From Climacium dendroides (lineage: Eukaryota > Streptophyta > Bryopsida > Hypnales > Climaciaceae), in contig OX467087.1 of NCBI GenBank assembly GCA_950106755.1, positions 17,364,047 through 17,428,046 on the forward strand: a DNA stretch of 64,000 bases, given 5' to 3'. Positions 1 to 10,622 of the stretch are shown one piece after another. The translations under genes and the position numbers were made by a program. Positions within the stretch are counted from its first letter, which is position 1; every line of letters starts with the position of its first letter. The notes beneath the pieces were generated by a model. The model was not told the DNA's origin. It saw only the letters and a list, made by a program, of their open reading frames with translations, and searched no databases.

Positions 1-1242
1 TTTGTTAGATCTCAACGTATCAAACAAAAAGAAACAAAAAAAGAAACAACCTATCTTAAGGTATAGATGGAGATTTCCCAAAAGTGATCCCAAACTTTTC
101 CATCACTTTGCAAACTCCTCCATTGCCTAATTTTTGATGACACAAGAGCATGGTCACCCTTGCACAGTAGAAGTTGACACTCTTCATATGCCAATGATAA
201 GTGCTTACATGGCCTCACAATATTTTCTTGACACTCAATCTTAGTGTGTCGAGGAATAGCCCTTGAAATCATTGCTCATTCTAAGTTAGTTTATCCTTTA
301 TTCTTGTTGATGAATGGTCAATGGTCATTGCACTCTTTAAAATTAGATGGAAAATTTGAGCTTGCTAAATTTGGCAAGTAAGATAAAACAACCCATTCAG
401 TGGTCAGAATTGGATGTTTGACCTCGTGTTGTTACTGAAACTTTTTCAATTTTTTCCCCATTTAAAGACAAGTGTGAGGAACAATAGGTCCAATTGAAAT
501 TATATTTTATCGACGAAGTATGAGTTTGCTATGAATTTTTGAAATGTTGAGTGCATCATGGCCTCAAAGAGTCTGTTAGTAGACTACCCTATAACCAACA
601 AAATCTGAATCCATGATGCTCATCTTACTACCTAATACATTCGCAATATTTTTTAACTTGGAAAGGCCTAGAATGTCAATTCTTACAATGAATTTCACAT
701 TGAAAAGTGGTAAGTTCCTATTGAGGTCACTATTCACTCCATTACTGTCATATAAAATCATTGATTGTGGCCCAAATCTCACATACTGAAAAAACCTAGA
801 ATGGGGTCATTTCCTAGGTGCCCACTATGGATCATTTAACTGCGATGGGTTGTTTTAGCTTAACAAGGATGTAGCAAGAGCAACAAAGAAGACAATATGC
901 GTATTTGAAACTGCCTGGCCATCCCGCCAATTCACGAATTCCGCTTTCCACCTCCTCTTTGAAGAACACCTTGGGTGGGAAGTAGGGACAAGCAACACTT
1001 GGTGTTAAACCCATGTTCAAAATCCCACCATCCAATCTAGATCAAACGGCCCGAAACCTTGATCCTTAGTAGGTAAATTGAGGTTGTGTATTGGCTCTGG
1101 CCAGACCTCTAGGTATAAAGTGTTTGAACCACTTCTAGTTCTCTGTTCCTCACAATTTTCCTATGCCCTTTGTATTGGTTGCATTCTAATTGTCAAATTC
1201 TATATTTCTTTGCTTTTTCACGTTCGATTTTCAGTTGCTGCA

Positions 1243-1786
1243 ATGGCGTCTAAGTTCACTAAGGAGTAGAAGGCTGGCAAGTCCAAAGCTGAGAAGAAGC
1301 CCATAGTGAAAAAAGCGGAGAAGAAGATCAAGGCCGACAGTAAGGGTAATGTGAAGAAGAAGTGTTCAAAGAAGAGCATAGAGACGTACAAAATTTACAT
1401 TTACAAGGTGTTGAAGTAGGTATGTTTCTATGTAATTTGGCTTTTTCTTTTTTTCGTGTTTTGAGTTCTTTGATTTGTGAGTTGGCGTTGTGGTGCGTTT
1501 GAGACCTTGAAGAGGAATGGTTTTGTTTACCGAGCATCTTTTGTTGGGACAAGTGCATCCTGACACTGGTATCTCATCGAAGGTGATAGGTATTATAAAC
1601 TCGTTCATCAACAACATCTTCGAGAAGCTTGCGTAGGAGGACGCTTATTTGGCTCGTTACAACAAGAAGTTGATGATCATTAGACGCAAGATCCAGACGT
1701 TGGTGCATCTGATCTTGCCTGGCGAGTCGGTGAAGCAGACAATGTCTAAAGGTATGAAGGCGGTGATGAAGTTCATGAGTGCATGA
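1243..1786 (+). pseudogene. Histone H2B pseudogene, copy A (intron retained)
   Basis: This is a decayed copy of the intact H2B gene at 18552-19131. It keeps the start ATGGCG, the lysine-rich tail, the [12 protein letters not shown] segment, an intron at the same place, and the end of the fold. Codon 9 is TAG, the last exon 1 codon is TAG where the intact gene has CAG, and the first exon 2 helix has GCGTAG. A TATAAA lies about 120 bp upstream at 1113-1118, as in the intact gene. Because promoter, intron and 3' flank are all kept, this was a DNA-level duplication and not retroposition. The three stops are shared with the copy at 52159, so they predate the block duplication. It cannot make H2B. 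Confidence 0.93.
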
Positions 1787-1825
1787 ATGGTTGGACCGTG
1801 ACATTGTCCCTCTCGAAACCTTTTT

Positions 1826-1841
1826 GGTGTATACGAACACC
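1826..1841 (+). promoter_or_regulatory. Decayed histone 3' hairpin, pseudogene copy A
   Basis: GGTGTATACGAACACC lies about 40 nt after the pseudogene stop. The stem is down to 5 bp because the top pair is now A/A. The following CTACGAAAGCC matches the purine-rich element downstream of the intact gene. It is recognisable only by comparison with the intact gene (18500-18515) and copy B (52732-52747). Confidence 0.7.
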
Positions 1842-2180
1842 ATCTTTTCTACGAAAGCCACCACTTTTTTTTTTCCTTTGCATTGTGGAAAGTATTTTGC
1901 CACAAGGATTAGCGTGTCCATCATTGTGGTTTATGTTTCAGCCTTTTATTTTTTGTGTAAATAGTGCATGAAAATGCAAGCAAGTCTTGTAGATTCTATT
2001 AGATTTTAGCTTGAGGATCTTAGGTGTTTGTTGCTTTTTTTATTTGGGGTGTTGGAAGCTCTTTTTGTTGTGTGGATGAAGCCATGCGATGCTCTAATGT
2101 GACTTGATGTCCTGCATCCTTGGATGTGTGCAATTGGTGCATTTCAATGATCTGCATTGAGGTGTGCATTCTAATATTGT

Positions 2181-4585
2181 TGATCCATTTATGGAGTTGG
2201 AGGAGGAGTTTTCTACACCCTAAAGTGTTGAAATTAATGGACACTTCTGTTGAGGCCTTAAACTTGCGTCCCTCCTGTAATTTGGTTGTTGAATCCTTTC
2301 CTTTCTGTCAACGAATGGAAGGGTTTTGGTGAGTTTTCGTTGCCTTGAATGTTATTCTATATATCACACCATTGAATGAAAATGACTTTCTCTGTGGTAG
2401 TCCTTTGCCAGTCTAGCCCCAAGTTATGTGTGTGTCGGAAAGGTTTGAGTAGGTTGTATGGAGGCTTTGTTGGTTCCAAATTTAATCTAGATTGCTAGAA
2501 TTTCTTTGATTTTTGTGACCTAAAATTTGGAACCTTTTCAATTATGCATTTTGTAATATGATCAATAAACTTTGTGCCCCCAAAGCAATACATTCAAATG
2601 TGGACGCTTATTTTGTCGTTGGAGTGAGTATTTTTTATGCTCTTCAAACCAAGTCGCACTAGTAAATATATATATGCCTCTTACATTGATGGCTTGCATC
2701 CCAAGTGTGAATGAATTTCACCTTAAGGTAAAACTCATTCACAAAATTGGGCCGGAAGAGGAATGGAAGGACCCTAGTCTAAATGCCTTCCAAGCAATGG
2801 ACTTATACATGCTTCTTTTAGATTTAAGTTTTCACATCAATTGCCCAACTAGAAGAGGGCAACCCATCTAAAAATTGCTAAAAGCACCTCATACTACTCC
2901 AATTTCACCAAAACTTGTGGTTCAAACTCTTAGGACAAATCCCTAATTAAAAACCTAGTCTAATTGTGCCATGATGGGCCACAATTGGTCCAAAATTGAC
3001 CCTCAAAACTAAGGGTAACATACATTGTCTTCACCCACCACTCAAGTACACCCATACATTGCACTCCATAAACCCAATTGAACCTCCCTTCATACAACTT
3101 TATACTCCAAATTGCTTCCACCAAGAACTCCATACATGCTAATTAGAACCACTCTATCCTTGTGGTAAAAACAAGAATATTGTTATGAAAATTACAGTGA
3201 ATTTAGCCTAAGATCCAATGGGCCATCAAGCAAAAGCAAGGAATGAGGGTCCTAACCACCATAATATGGGCAGCAGACCCTCCTTGCACAAACTCAATCA
3301 CCAACGCTTCATTTTAGCTTTGATTTGGTTGAGACTTGTCTTGATAGAAAGCTAACTTTCATTTTCAGCTTTCTTCCAAATTTCAACTTCAAAGGTTGTA
3401 TAGATCATCCGTAGGAACTGGTCGAAGTTGCACCTCATCATAATATGGGCAACAGACCCTCCTTGCACAAAATCAGTCACCAACGCTTCATTTTAGCTTC
3501 GATTTGGTTGAAACTTGTCTTGATGGAAAGTTAACTTCCATGCGCAGCTTTCCTCCAAATTTCAGCTTCAAAAGTTGTGTAGATCATCCGCAGCAGTTGG
3601 TTGAAGTTGCAGCTCTTCCTATAGGTCACAGTTATCCTTCATCCTTCCCAATTCTTCTAATTTCCACGTCATTCTCTCACAATAGGATGCAAACCTAATC
3701 GACTAATTCCTCTAACCCTCTTTCTAAGTCATTTCTTTCTTGATCTTCACACACACATTCCACAAGCATCTCCCCACACATACCAAAGAGGGGAGAAAGA
3801 AGAAGCATCCCAAACCCTAATTCAACTTTTTCCCTATTTTTCCAAGTTACTAACTTCTACTTACCTTCATCCATCCTTCATTTACTAAAAAATGCCTTTA
3901 AATTACTATTTTGTCTAATTTAGTGCTCCTATGACTATGTAAGTATTTTCTTAATAGTTTTCAATTCAATAACTTTTTTGGTATTTTTATATTTCTTCTT
4001 TACTCATAGTTTTCCATTCACATTATATTTATTTTCTAATTCTATGCTTGGTTTCCACTTGATGTTTTGTATTTTTACTTTTTATGTTTTTTAGTTAATA
4101 ATTTGATCTAGGTTCATTTTCTATGAACTAAAAAGTGTTCAATCTAATGGTTGTAGCATACTTTAGGATATTAACCTTTTTAAATTTAAAAACTAACACC
4201 TAATTTTTATATTTTCAATTATCATATATGTGAACCAATATGGTGGTTCACACCAAGCAATGAAGCTCGTATATGAGCATAAAGCAAGAGCGTAGAGTGT
4301 AGAGTGTGGAATTGGAGCGTGAAGAATGGATTTAGTGCCATTTTCTATGATTTGATGTGGTAGAAAGTGAAATTTATTAGATTCTTTGGCAGGTTGGGTG
4401 ATTATTTGTAGAAATTGGCTGTAAAATGTAGGCTTGTTTTTCATAAATTGGCATATTTTAGGGCAACGAAAAAGCCAGGTTTAGAAATGATTGGGTTTCA
4501 AAACTCAAACACCAAAATTTGTGCTTGATTACTATTTGAACGTGTGCATAAAATTTTTATAAGCTTTCACCACATGGAATGAAGG
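2181..4585. repeat. AT-rich intergenic DNA with a 179-bp tandem duplication
   Basis: No supported gene. At about 3256-3613 a segment starting near ATAATATGGGCAGCAGACCC is repeated once in tandem (period about 179 bp; starts near 3261 and 3440), with several differences between copies. Short ORFs here lack family motifs. The rest looks like old unclassified repeat sequence. Confidence 0.6.
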
Positions 4586-4588
4586 ATT

Positions 4589-4738
4589 CACTACTAGAAA
4601 ATTTCATTTTTCTGTTGTTTTGGTCGCGTTGATCTGGTCAAAATATGACAGAAATCTGTTGAAACCAACAGATTTCTGTCAGATTTTGACCGGATCAACG
4701 CGACCAAAACAACAAAAATACAAAATTTTCTAGTAGTG
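4589..4738. mobile_element. CACTA-type hairpin MITE, 150 bp
   Basis: The element begins CACTACTAGAAAATTTC and ends with the inverse, GAAAATTTTCTAGTAGTG-like. The two halves pair along almost the whole length around a centre near 4660. It is flanked by the 3-bp direct repeat ATT (4586-4588 and 4739-4741). CACTA-like termini with a 3-bp target duplication identify a non-autonomous CACTA-superfamily foldback element. It has no coding capacity. Confidence 0.85.
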
Positions 4739-4887
4739 ATTCTAATATTTGAAATCTGAAGAATTTATTAGTTTATGTGTTAATGTCTAACAATAACAAC
4801 AACATTGAATCCCTCCTACTATGGAATTATTAAGGTACCATCTTTGTTGACTTTTGCAATTCTATTTTATAGGGTTTGGGGTCTATA

Positions 4888-5214
4888 CACTAAAAGAAAA
4901 CTAGATTGCCCATGAGTTTACACTATGTTGGGAACGACCAAACCATGTCATATGGTTTTTGTTGAGATCCTTGTTTTAAACGCTAAAATTCTACGTTGGA
5001 GTGTTGTTTCGAACGCTAAAATTCTATGTTGAAGTGCATTGCAATGCAAAATTTTGTGTTAGAATGCATTCCAACGCAGAATGTCAGTTTGAAAACTACA
5101 CTCCAACGCAGAATTTCAATGTTTAAAACAAGGATCTTAACAAAAACCATATGACATGGTTTGGTCATTCCTGACACAGTTTAAACTCATGGGCAACCTA
5201 GTTTTCATCTAGTG
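4888..5214. mobile_element. CACTA-type hairpin MITE, 327 bp
   Basis: The left end is CACTAAAAGAAAACTAG and the right end is CTAGTTTTCATCTAGTG. The inner arms pair over long stretches (for example AACCATGTCATATGG on the left against CCATATGACATGGTT on the right). The 3-bp flank ATA occurs on both sides (4885-4887, 5215-5217). The middle has an AACGC(A/T)AAATTCT-like motif repeated in both orientations. It is non-coding. Confidence 0.85.
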
Positions 5215-5217
5215 ATA

Positions 5218-6026
5218 TATGTGCCAAATCTTACTTAGGATATAGAGCATCTGCTAAAGTTGCCCAAAAAGAAAGAATTGGGATACTTTAATTTTCGATG
5301 CGGACAATTGTTTGGGAATATTTTGAATTCCTATGAAGGATATTTGGTTGTACATCGTGTGTGAATATCCTTAAACCTTTAGTAACACATGAGTTTAGGC
5401 TTATGTACCTAAAAAGTAAAAATGGAAATAATATTTGGTTAAACAATTATCCTTCAAAAATTTAGACTTGATTTTGTTTGAATTTCTAGAAAGTGTAATA
5501 CAAGAATCCTATGTTTATGTATCTATGACCATGGTAGTAGCCCTATCACCGTGCATCCAAGACCACAGACTTGAGGTTTCATTGCAAACATAGGATATGG
5601 ATGGGTACCTATGACCATAATCCCAAGACCAAAAATATATTCTTTCATCATGGATTTCAAGAGGGGGAGGCGTTAACCTATAATCGTGTCCCAAGACCAA
5701 AATCATACCCTATCACCATGGATTTAGGGTGTGATCATAAATCTATAACCATTATCTAATACTGCAATATACTTATGGATCTAAGACCTCAAGCTTATCC
5801 TTTTAGGGTTAAATAAGGGCATACAATTAGGATTGCGAGGAAATGTGGTATTGAACATTGTCTATTGACTTTCGTTTATGTTTACTATACGTCCTTTAAA
5901 ATTTTTAGGATTCAAGATTTAGGGTATAGGATTTCAAGTCTAAACTTCATAGAAACTACTTATCGTTGGATGTACATCTTCATATTCTATTGTACACTAA
6001 CGTGCTTATGCTGAAGTGCTTCAATG
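5218..6026. other. Intergenic, no gene seen
   Basis: AT-rich sequence. A motif resembling 'cccaagaccaaaa..' and 'cctatcaccatgg' recurs several times at 5520-5760, suggesting a decayed short tandem repeat. I see no coding signal. Confidence 0.5.
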
Positions 6027-6570
6027 GTCACTTGAACATTGGAGCTCTAATTGTTGAATAATTGTAATTGCAATGTGTAGGATTAGCTTAACATTTTTAT
6101 GCAATAGAGTGAGAAAGCATAAGGGAGGCAATCCATTTTTGATCACTTAAGCACTTTAGCATATAAAAGATGTTGATATATTGGTTGAACAAATTTGCAC
6201 ATGCACAAAAATAGTGTTTAGGACAATTTCATATTCGCTTTAAATTTTATTTCTTAAAACAAAATTACCACTTCTTTTATATTTGAAGATTGGGTTCAAC
6301 CCATTGTGATCATATAGGTCTTTGATTTACGACTAAGGCCTGGTTGCAATATTGACAATCTTGCAGCCAATCATTATGTGCTACAACAGTGTTAGCAACT
6401 ACACCATAGATAATCAATATGCATCTTCAATGTACGGGAAGCTAACCCACTATAGTGCTAAAATGTGAAAATGAGGTGGTGCTCATTTGAAATGGGTTGT
6501 GCACTATAGCAAGTTCTAGTCATTTTACAAATTTAGGAAATCGTTCAGTGCATAGTTGTTTGATCCTTGA

Positions 6571-6596
6571 GTTGCCTCTCGATACTGAGAGGCAAC
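6571..6596. other. 10-bp perfect hairpin conserved in both copies
   Basis: GTTGCCTCTC and GAGAGGCAAC form a 10-bp perfect stem around a 6-nt loop (GATACT). The other copy at 62495-62520 has the same stem with loop GATACC. It lies 4-5 nt from the target site of the 568-bp element. Its function is unknown; it could be the relic of a transposon end. Confidence 0.6.
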
Positions 6597-6608
6597 TTTT
6601 CAATGGTC

Positions 6609-7176
6609 CTCGGGGGGCGCACTACAAAGGAAGTTCATGGGTGAAGACCCTTACTACCCATTTCTACTTTTTCTAATTACTTTCTAATAAACTATAATTT
6701 CAACCTACAATTTTGAGCTTTGTTTAACAATGTCTATAGGTTTCTATTGCCAAAATTTTCAATCCTAAATAACATGTGATATATTGTCTAGAAAGGATTG
6801 AAAAATGAACTAAAATTCAACTAAAATATTTATAGAGATCACATGAAGATGACTATTGTATCAATATTTAGCCAAAATGTACTTTCAATAGAAAGCTATT
6901 TTATAAATTTTTTTTCTCATTTTTCAAATTTGTTTTTCTTATATAATATAGGGGTGTGAAAGTTATTTTTAGCTTTATAGTGTACCTTTTTTCTTCTAAA
7001 ATTTGTAACTAATTATTATTAACATAAAAAAATACCAACAATTCAAAATATAAACTTTCAAAGTAGGAAAATCTATTCATATTTTTTTTAAGAAAAACAA
7101 TTTAGGATATAATATAGGGGGTCCAAAACTTGGTTGCTCCTCACCCATGAACTTCTTTTGTAGTGCACCCCCCGGG
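6609..7176. mobile_element. Non-autonomous DNA element, TIR CTCGGGGGG, 8-bp target duplication
   Basis: The left end CTCGGGGGGCGCACTACAAA matches the inverse of the right end, TTTGTAGTGCACCCCCCGGG, and pairing continues through GAAGTTCATGGGTGA. The flanks are CAATGGTC (6601-6608) and CAATTCTC (7177-7184), an 8-bp duplication with two changes. Copy B has a single CAATGGTC at 62525-62532 and no insert, which proves the insertion. An 8-bp duplication fits hAT-like elements, but the G-rich terminus is not the usual hAT end. The interior is AT-rich and non-coding. Confidence 0.88.
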
Positions 7177-7551
7177 CAATTCTCATCTTATCCATCATTT
7201 TCTTCTATTATCCTACCATCCTCATTATAAAAATTGAATATGGACAAGATCAATTGAATTAGACAAGGTTCAAGGTGAGGCCATTGTTAAATTTCTGGCA
7301 TTCATTCATTAACAATATCAACAGCCTTATATGAATATTTAATGGTGAGAGATATACATGAATCATCCTAGAGGGTTGAAGACGAGCATGAACACTTGCT
7401 AGTACAACAAGAATGGGACAAATTGAAATTGAAATTGAATAGTGGCCCTTTTAGTCTCACTACACTTTTTGAATAAAATCCCATTGGAACACGTCACTCG
7501 AAGGTGTTTTGCTCTATGTTAGTGCCCATGGTTTAGAACTACGTTCATGTC

Positions 7552-10500
7552 CTAATTGGATTTGAGCTTCAAGATACCATTCTGAAGAAGACGTTTCACT
7601 TTGTTAAAGCTAAAGCTTGGAGCATGAATAAAAAGATTTACTTTTGCATCTAATTGACAAATGCCAACAAACTGAAAGTACAAGTGCTTGCAATTTGCCC
7701 ATTGTCCTCTTTTTCCTAGAGCCTTTGTTGACATCTCTTTGAAATATGGGCAAGTACATTCAGGAAATGAACTTATAGTGACTATGTACTGTTTAAAGGC
7801 AAGTAGTGTACCTTAGTCAAGTATGATGATGCACCCAAAGCCAAGGTGCGGTACCATAGTTCCCTAACAAACCGTTGCCTTCAATGTTAGGGCTAAAGTG
7901 CAATTATTAGCTTGTTTATTGTAAGTGCTTTAGGATTCCTTCGCATCTTCTTGCTTGACTGCATCCTAGGATGCTCCATGGGAGACTCTGGAATTTGAAC
8001 CCCTGAAACATCAACTAGTAGATCATGGTTTCCAAATAGCCTGCGAGGGGAGATTTCAACACGTTGCAAAAGATGGAACCCCACATTTTGAAGATACAAA
8101 ATCTCTTTTGGCGTTAAACTAGTTCCAACTTTTACTAGCCAAGAATGACACTTTTGGTTTAGAAAGAACCCATTTTTGTCGTGAACCTTTCACGCAACAC
8201 GAAATGTTGTTGTTGCAGAAGAAAAATTCCATCTTCTCAATTCTATTCTTCATGTAATTGTCCATGCTTTTGGTGTACATAGGTGCAACGGTGGCTCTAT
8301 TGCCTTGCACTATCTTCGCAATGTACTTCTTCCTTATAATGGCCTGCAATGCAAAACCCACCTTAGAAGATGTCTTATTCAACTGGGCAGTATGCCATTG
8401 AGACTCGTCACAATTAGTTTCTTGAACGCTTCTCACTTGAGAGGCTGAATTGTTGTGTCAATTGACATTAGATTATATGACTTCAATAACTTTGTATTGT
8501 CTTCATCTATAGATGGCCATGCTTCTTCAGCAATTTTGTCCAAGCAAATAACTGATGTACGTGCTGTGGTGGCCCTTGTTCCTATATAGGGTTGGGAGAA
8601 ATTCACTTTGTCAAGGCGGTGTGAATTGTGCTCAGAACAAGGTGGAAGGTTGGGCATTTGCTTCTCAAATCCAAAACTTCTTTGCCTTCAAAATGAGGCT
8701 CTCTAGTACAATACTCTCCAAGATTTGGTATAGATGCCATGGCATCATTCAATCCTTTTGGATTACCTATACGTTAGACATACTTTGCGCTAAACAAAGC
8801 GGTAGTTCTTTTCTTGGACCATTTCTTGGATTCTCATCTTTCAAAAACTGGTAATATCTAACCATTTGCATGAAAGCACAAACGTAGTCATCCACAATAA
8901 TCATGTACAAATCAGATTCTCACTTTCCAAACTCCTGCATCCACTTATTATAGACCGTCTCAGCAAGGTTTCAAGTAGAAACTTGCGCAAGTTCATCTTT
9001 AGATAGTCCTTGTTCTACAGAGCACATGTGAGGATTACAAAAAAAAAAGTACAAAAGTTTTAGTGTTTGACAATTTAAGTTTAGAGTTTCTGCATGAAGA
9101 ACTTATCAATTTGAAGAGAGCAAGTATTTTTGAAATGCATGATTAATAAGGCCAAAAGAAACAACAGAAGCATGAAATTTAGCTTCAGAACACTAGAAGA
9201 AACCCGTGACGTTTTGTAATTTTTTTAGACGGATTTTAGGTGACGTCGGAAAAAACAACTTGTGTTTTTTTTGTGTCTAATATAACATCTGGATGTTATA
9301 TTAGACACAAAAAAACACAAGTTGTTTTTTCCGACGTCACCTAAAATCCGTCTAAAAAAATTACAAAACGTCACCTAAAACGCGGGTTTCTTCTAGTGGA
9401 AACAAAAGGTACCAATTACACATAGAGAATTCAAGAATCTTACAGTGTCTATGAATGCTCCCCACTGTCTATATGGAAAGTGCCAAAACACTAACCATAA
9501 TTCTAAGCACCTAAGATCGTCCACAATTGTAGCTCCAAAAGAATGCCACCACATTTGAATTGCATGAAACCTAATTTTTGACTTTGTTAAGGAATTAGTA
9601 CCTTTATACTGCTTGCACAACTTTCAATGCTGATCTTGAAGGTCACCACAAATGTCTATTTTTGTGTGTTTTTCATCGACTGAGTCTAGTGAAATAAACA
9701 TATATGTTCTCAATTGGGCACGGGATCGGTTGGGTCACCATTTCTATAAACCATTCGCATTGTATTCCAATATGCTTGTGTCAAATCAGCCATGAATCCC
9801 TTAAAGTAAGGCATTGTAAGTCCATATCTACCCATACCAACGTTTAAGTTTTTCCTAAAGTCGCATTGGACAACTACATCTTTTGATTGCATATCATATA
9901 TCACAATAGTCATGACACAACAGTAGCTTATGTCATAAATATGACATATAATTGTTGTCTTGCGTTTCACTTGTCTAACATGATCAAACATGATCCAAGC
10001 ATCTTCTAGGTTACCACCAAGTTGTATATGTGTTACCAAGTCCACGCCACTACTAGGACCGATCTTTGACATTTTGAAGACAAATACTTTATCAAAATCA
10101 GATCCCTATCTAGGGAATTTGTTCTTTTGTACAAAAGTGCAATTGCTACAACCATGGAGTTTTGTGATGCTATCCATAACTCCAAAATGGCGAAAGTACT
10201 TGAACGTTCCACTCAACTTGGTCCCAAATCAAATACTAAGTTCCTTCTTTGGATGCCCGATAGTCTCCATCTTTTACAAGGTGATTGTGAGTACCAAAAT
10301 GAATACAAGCTCAAGTCATGTCCTTGGAACCAACTACATAGTAGATTTTGGTAGAACAACTATTAATACAGGATGGAACAGTAGAGTACATCTTGCACGC
10401 GATAGTTGAACCACGTGGAGGATTAGCATGAACCTCAAATGGAATAGGAGAACAACCATCCCATTTAGTCTCGTTGATGAGGGCTACACGGTGTTGAGGA

Positions 10501-10622
10501 GTGAGGTAGTCACAAGTTGGGTTGTTACAGCAAAGATGCCCCATACAAGATGACATACAAAATGTGAAACCCTCTCCATTCTTGATATTCATTGTGTGAA
10601 GATTTGACGAGATGTGACCATC
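7552..10622 (-). pseudogene. Mutator-like transposase gene with WRKY-GCM1-like zinc finger, degraded
   Basis: On the minus strand several exon-like pieces follow in order. A zinc-finger piece (about 10565-10390) has FTFCMSSCMGHLCCNNPTCDY and later C/H residues, resembling the WRKY-GCM1 fold seen with plant Mutator-like transposases. A core piece (10072-9710) has AWIMFDHVRQ, the phrase SYCCVMTIVIYDMQS and FKGFMADLTQAYWN, the region around a DDE acidic residue. A third piece (9620-9400) has the helical WLVFWHFPYRQWG ending. Further pieces run to about 7560. The 5' end is cut at 10622 by an LTR, and a 208-bp MITE interrupts it at 9191-9398. It is not expected to be active. Family assignment is from motifs; exon limits are approximate. 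Confidence 0.65.
9191..9398. mobile_element. CACTA-type hairpin MITE, 208 bp
   Basis: The ends are CACTAGAAGAAACCCG and CGGGTTTCTTCTAGTG. The arms form an almost perfect palindrome centred near 9295, including TTAGGTGACGTCGGAAAA and its inverse. The 3-bp flank GAA occurs on both sides (9188-9190, 9399-9401). It sits inside the decayed transposase gene. A diverged relative is at 25386-25612. Confidence 0.88.

Larger units (their letters stand above)
1..2180. repeat. Segmental duplication block 1, copy A
   Basis: This block matches 50922-53077 in the same orientation almost continuously by eye, with scattered substitutions and small indels. The window starts inside it, so its true left edge lies outside. 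It contains a broken H2B gene with promoter, intron and 3' hairpin. Similarity is lost near the shared GCATT around 2167-2171; in copy B a CACTA-type element starts exactly there. Apart from the H2B relic I see no coding sequence in it. Confidence 0.9.
6027..8407. repeat. Segmental duplication block 2, copy A
   Basis: This matches 60715-63757 in the same orientation. By eye the two are almost identical after 7185, so they look more recently related than the block 1 pair. Copy A carries a 568-bp element (6609-7176) that copy B lacks. Copy B carries a CACTA-type element (60748-61981) that copy A lacks. The right edge is sharp: after AGACTCGT the two copies diverge (8407 and about 63757). Confidence 0.93.

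Noticed and set aside
1243..1786. H2B relic as a processed (retroposed) pseudogene
   Set aside because: It keeps the intron, promoter and 3' flank, has no poly(A) tract, and matches the genomic structure of the intact gene.
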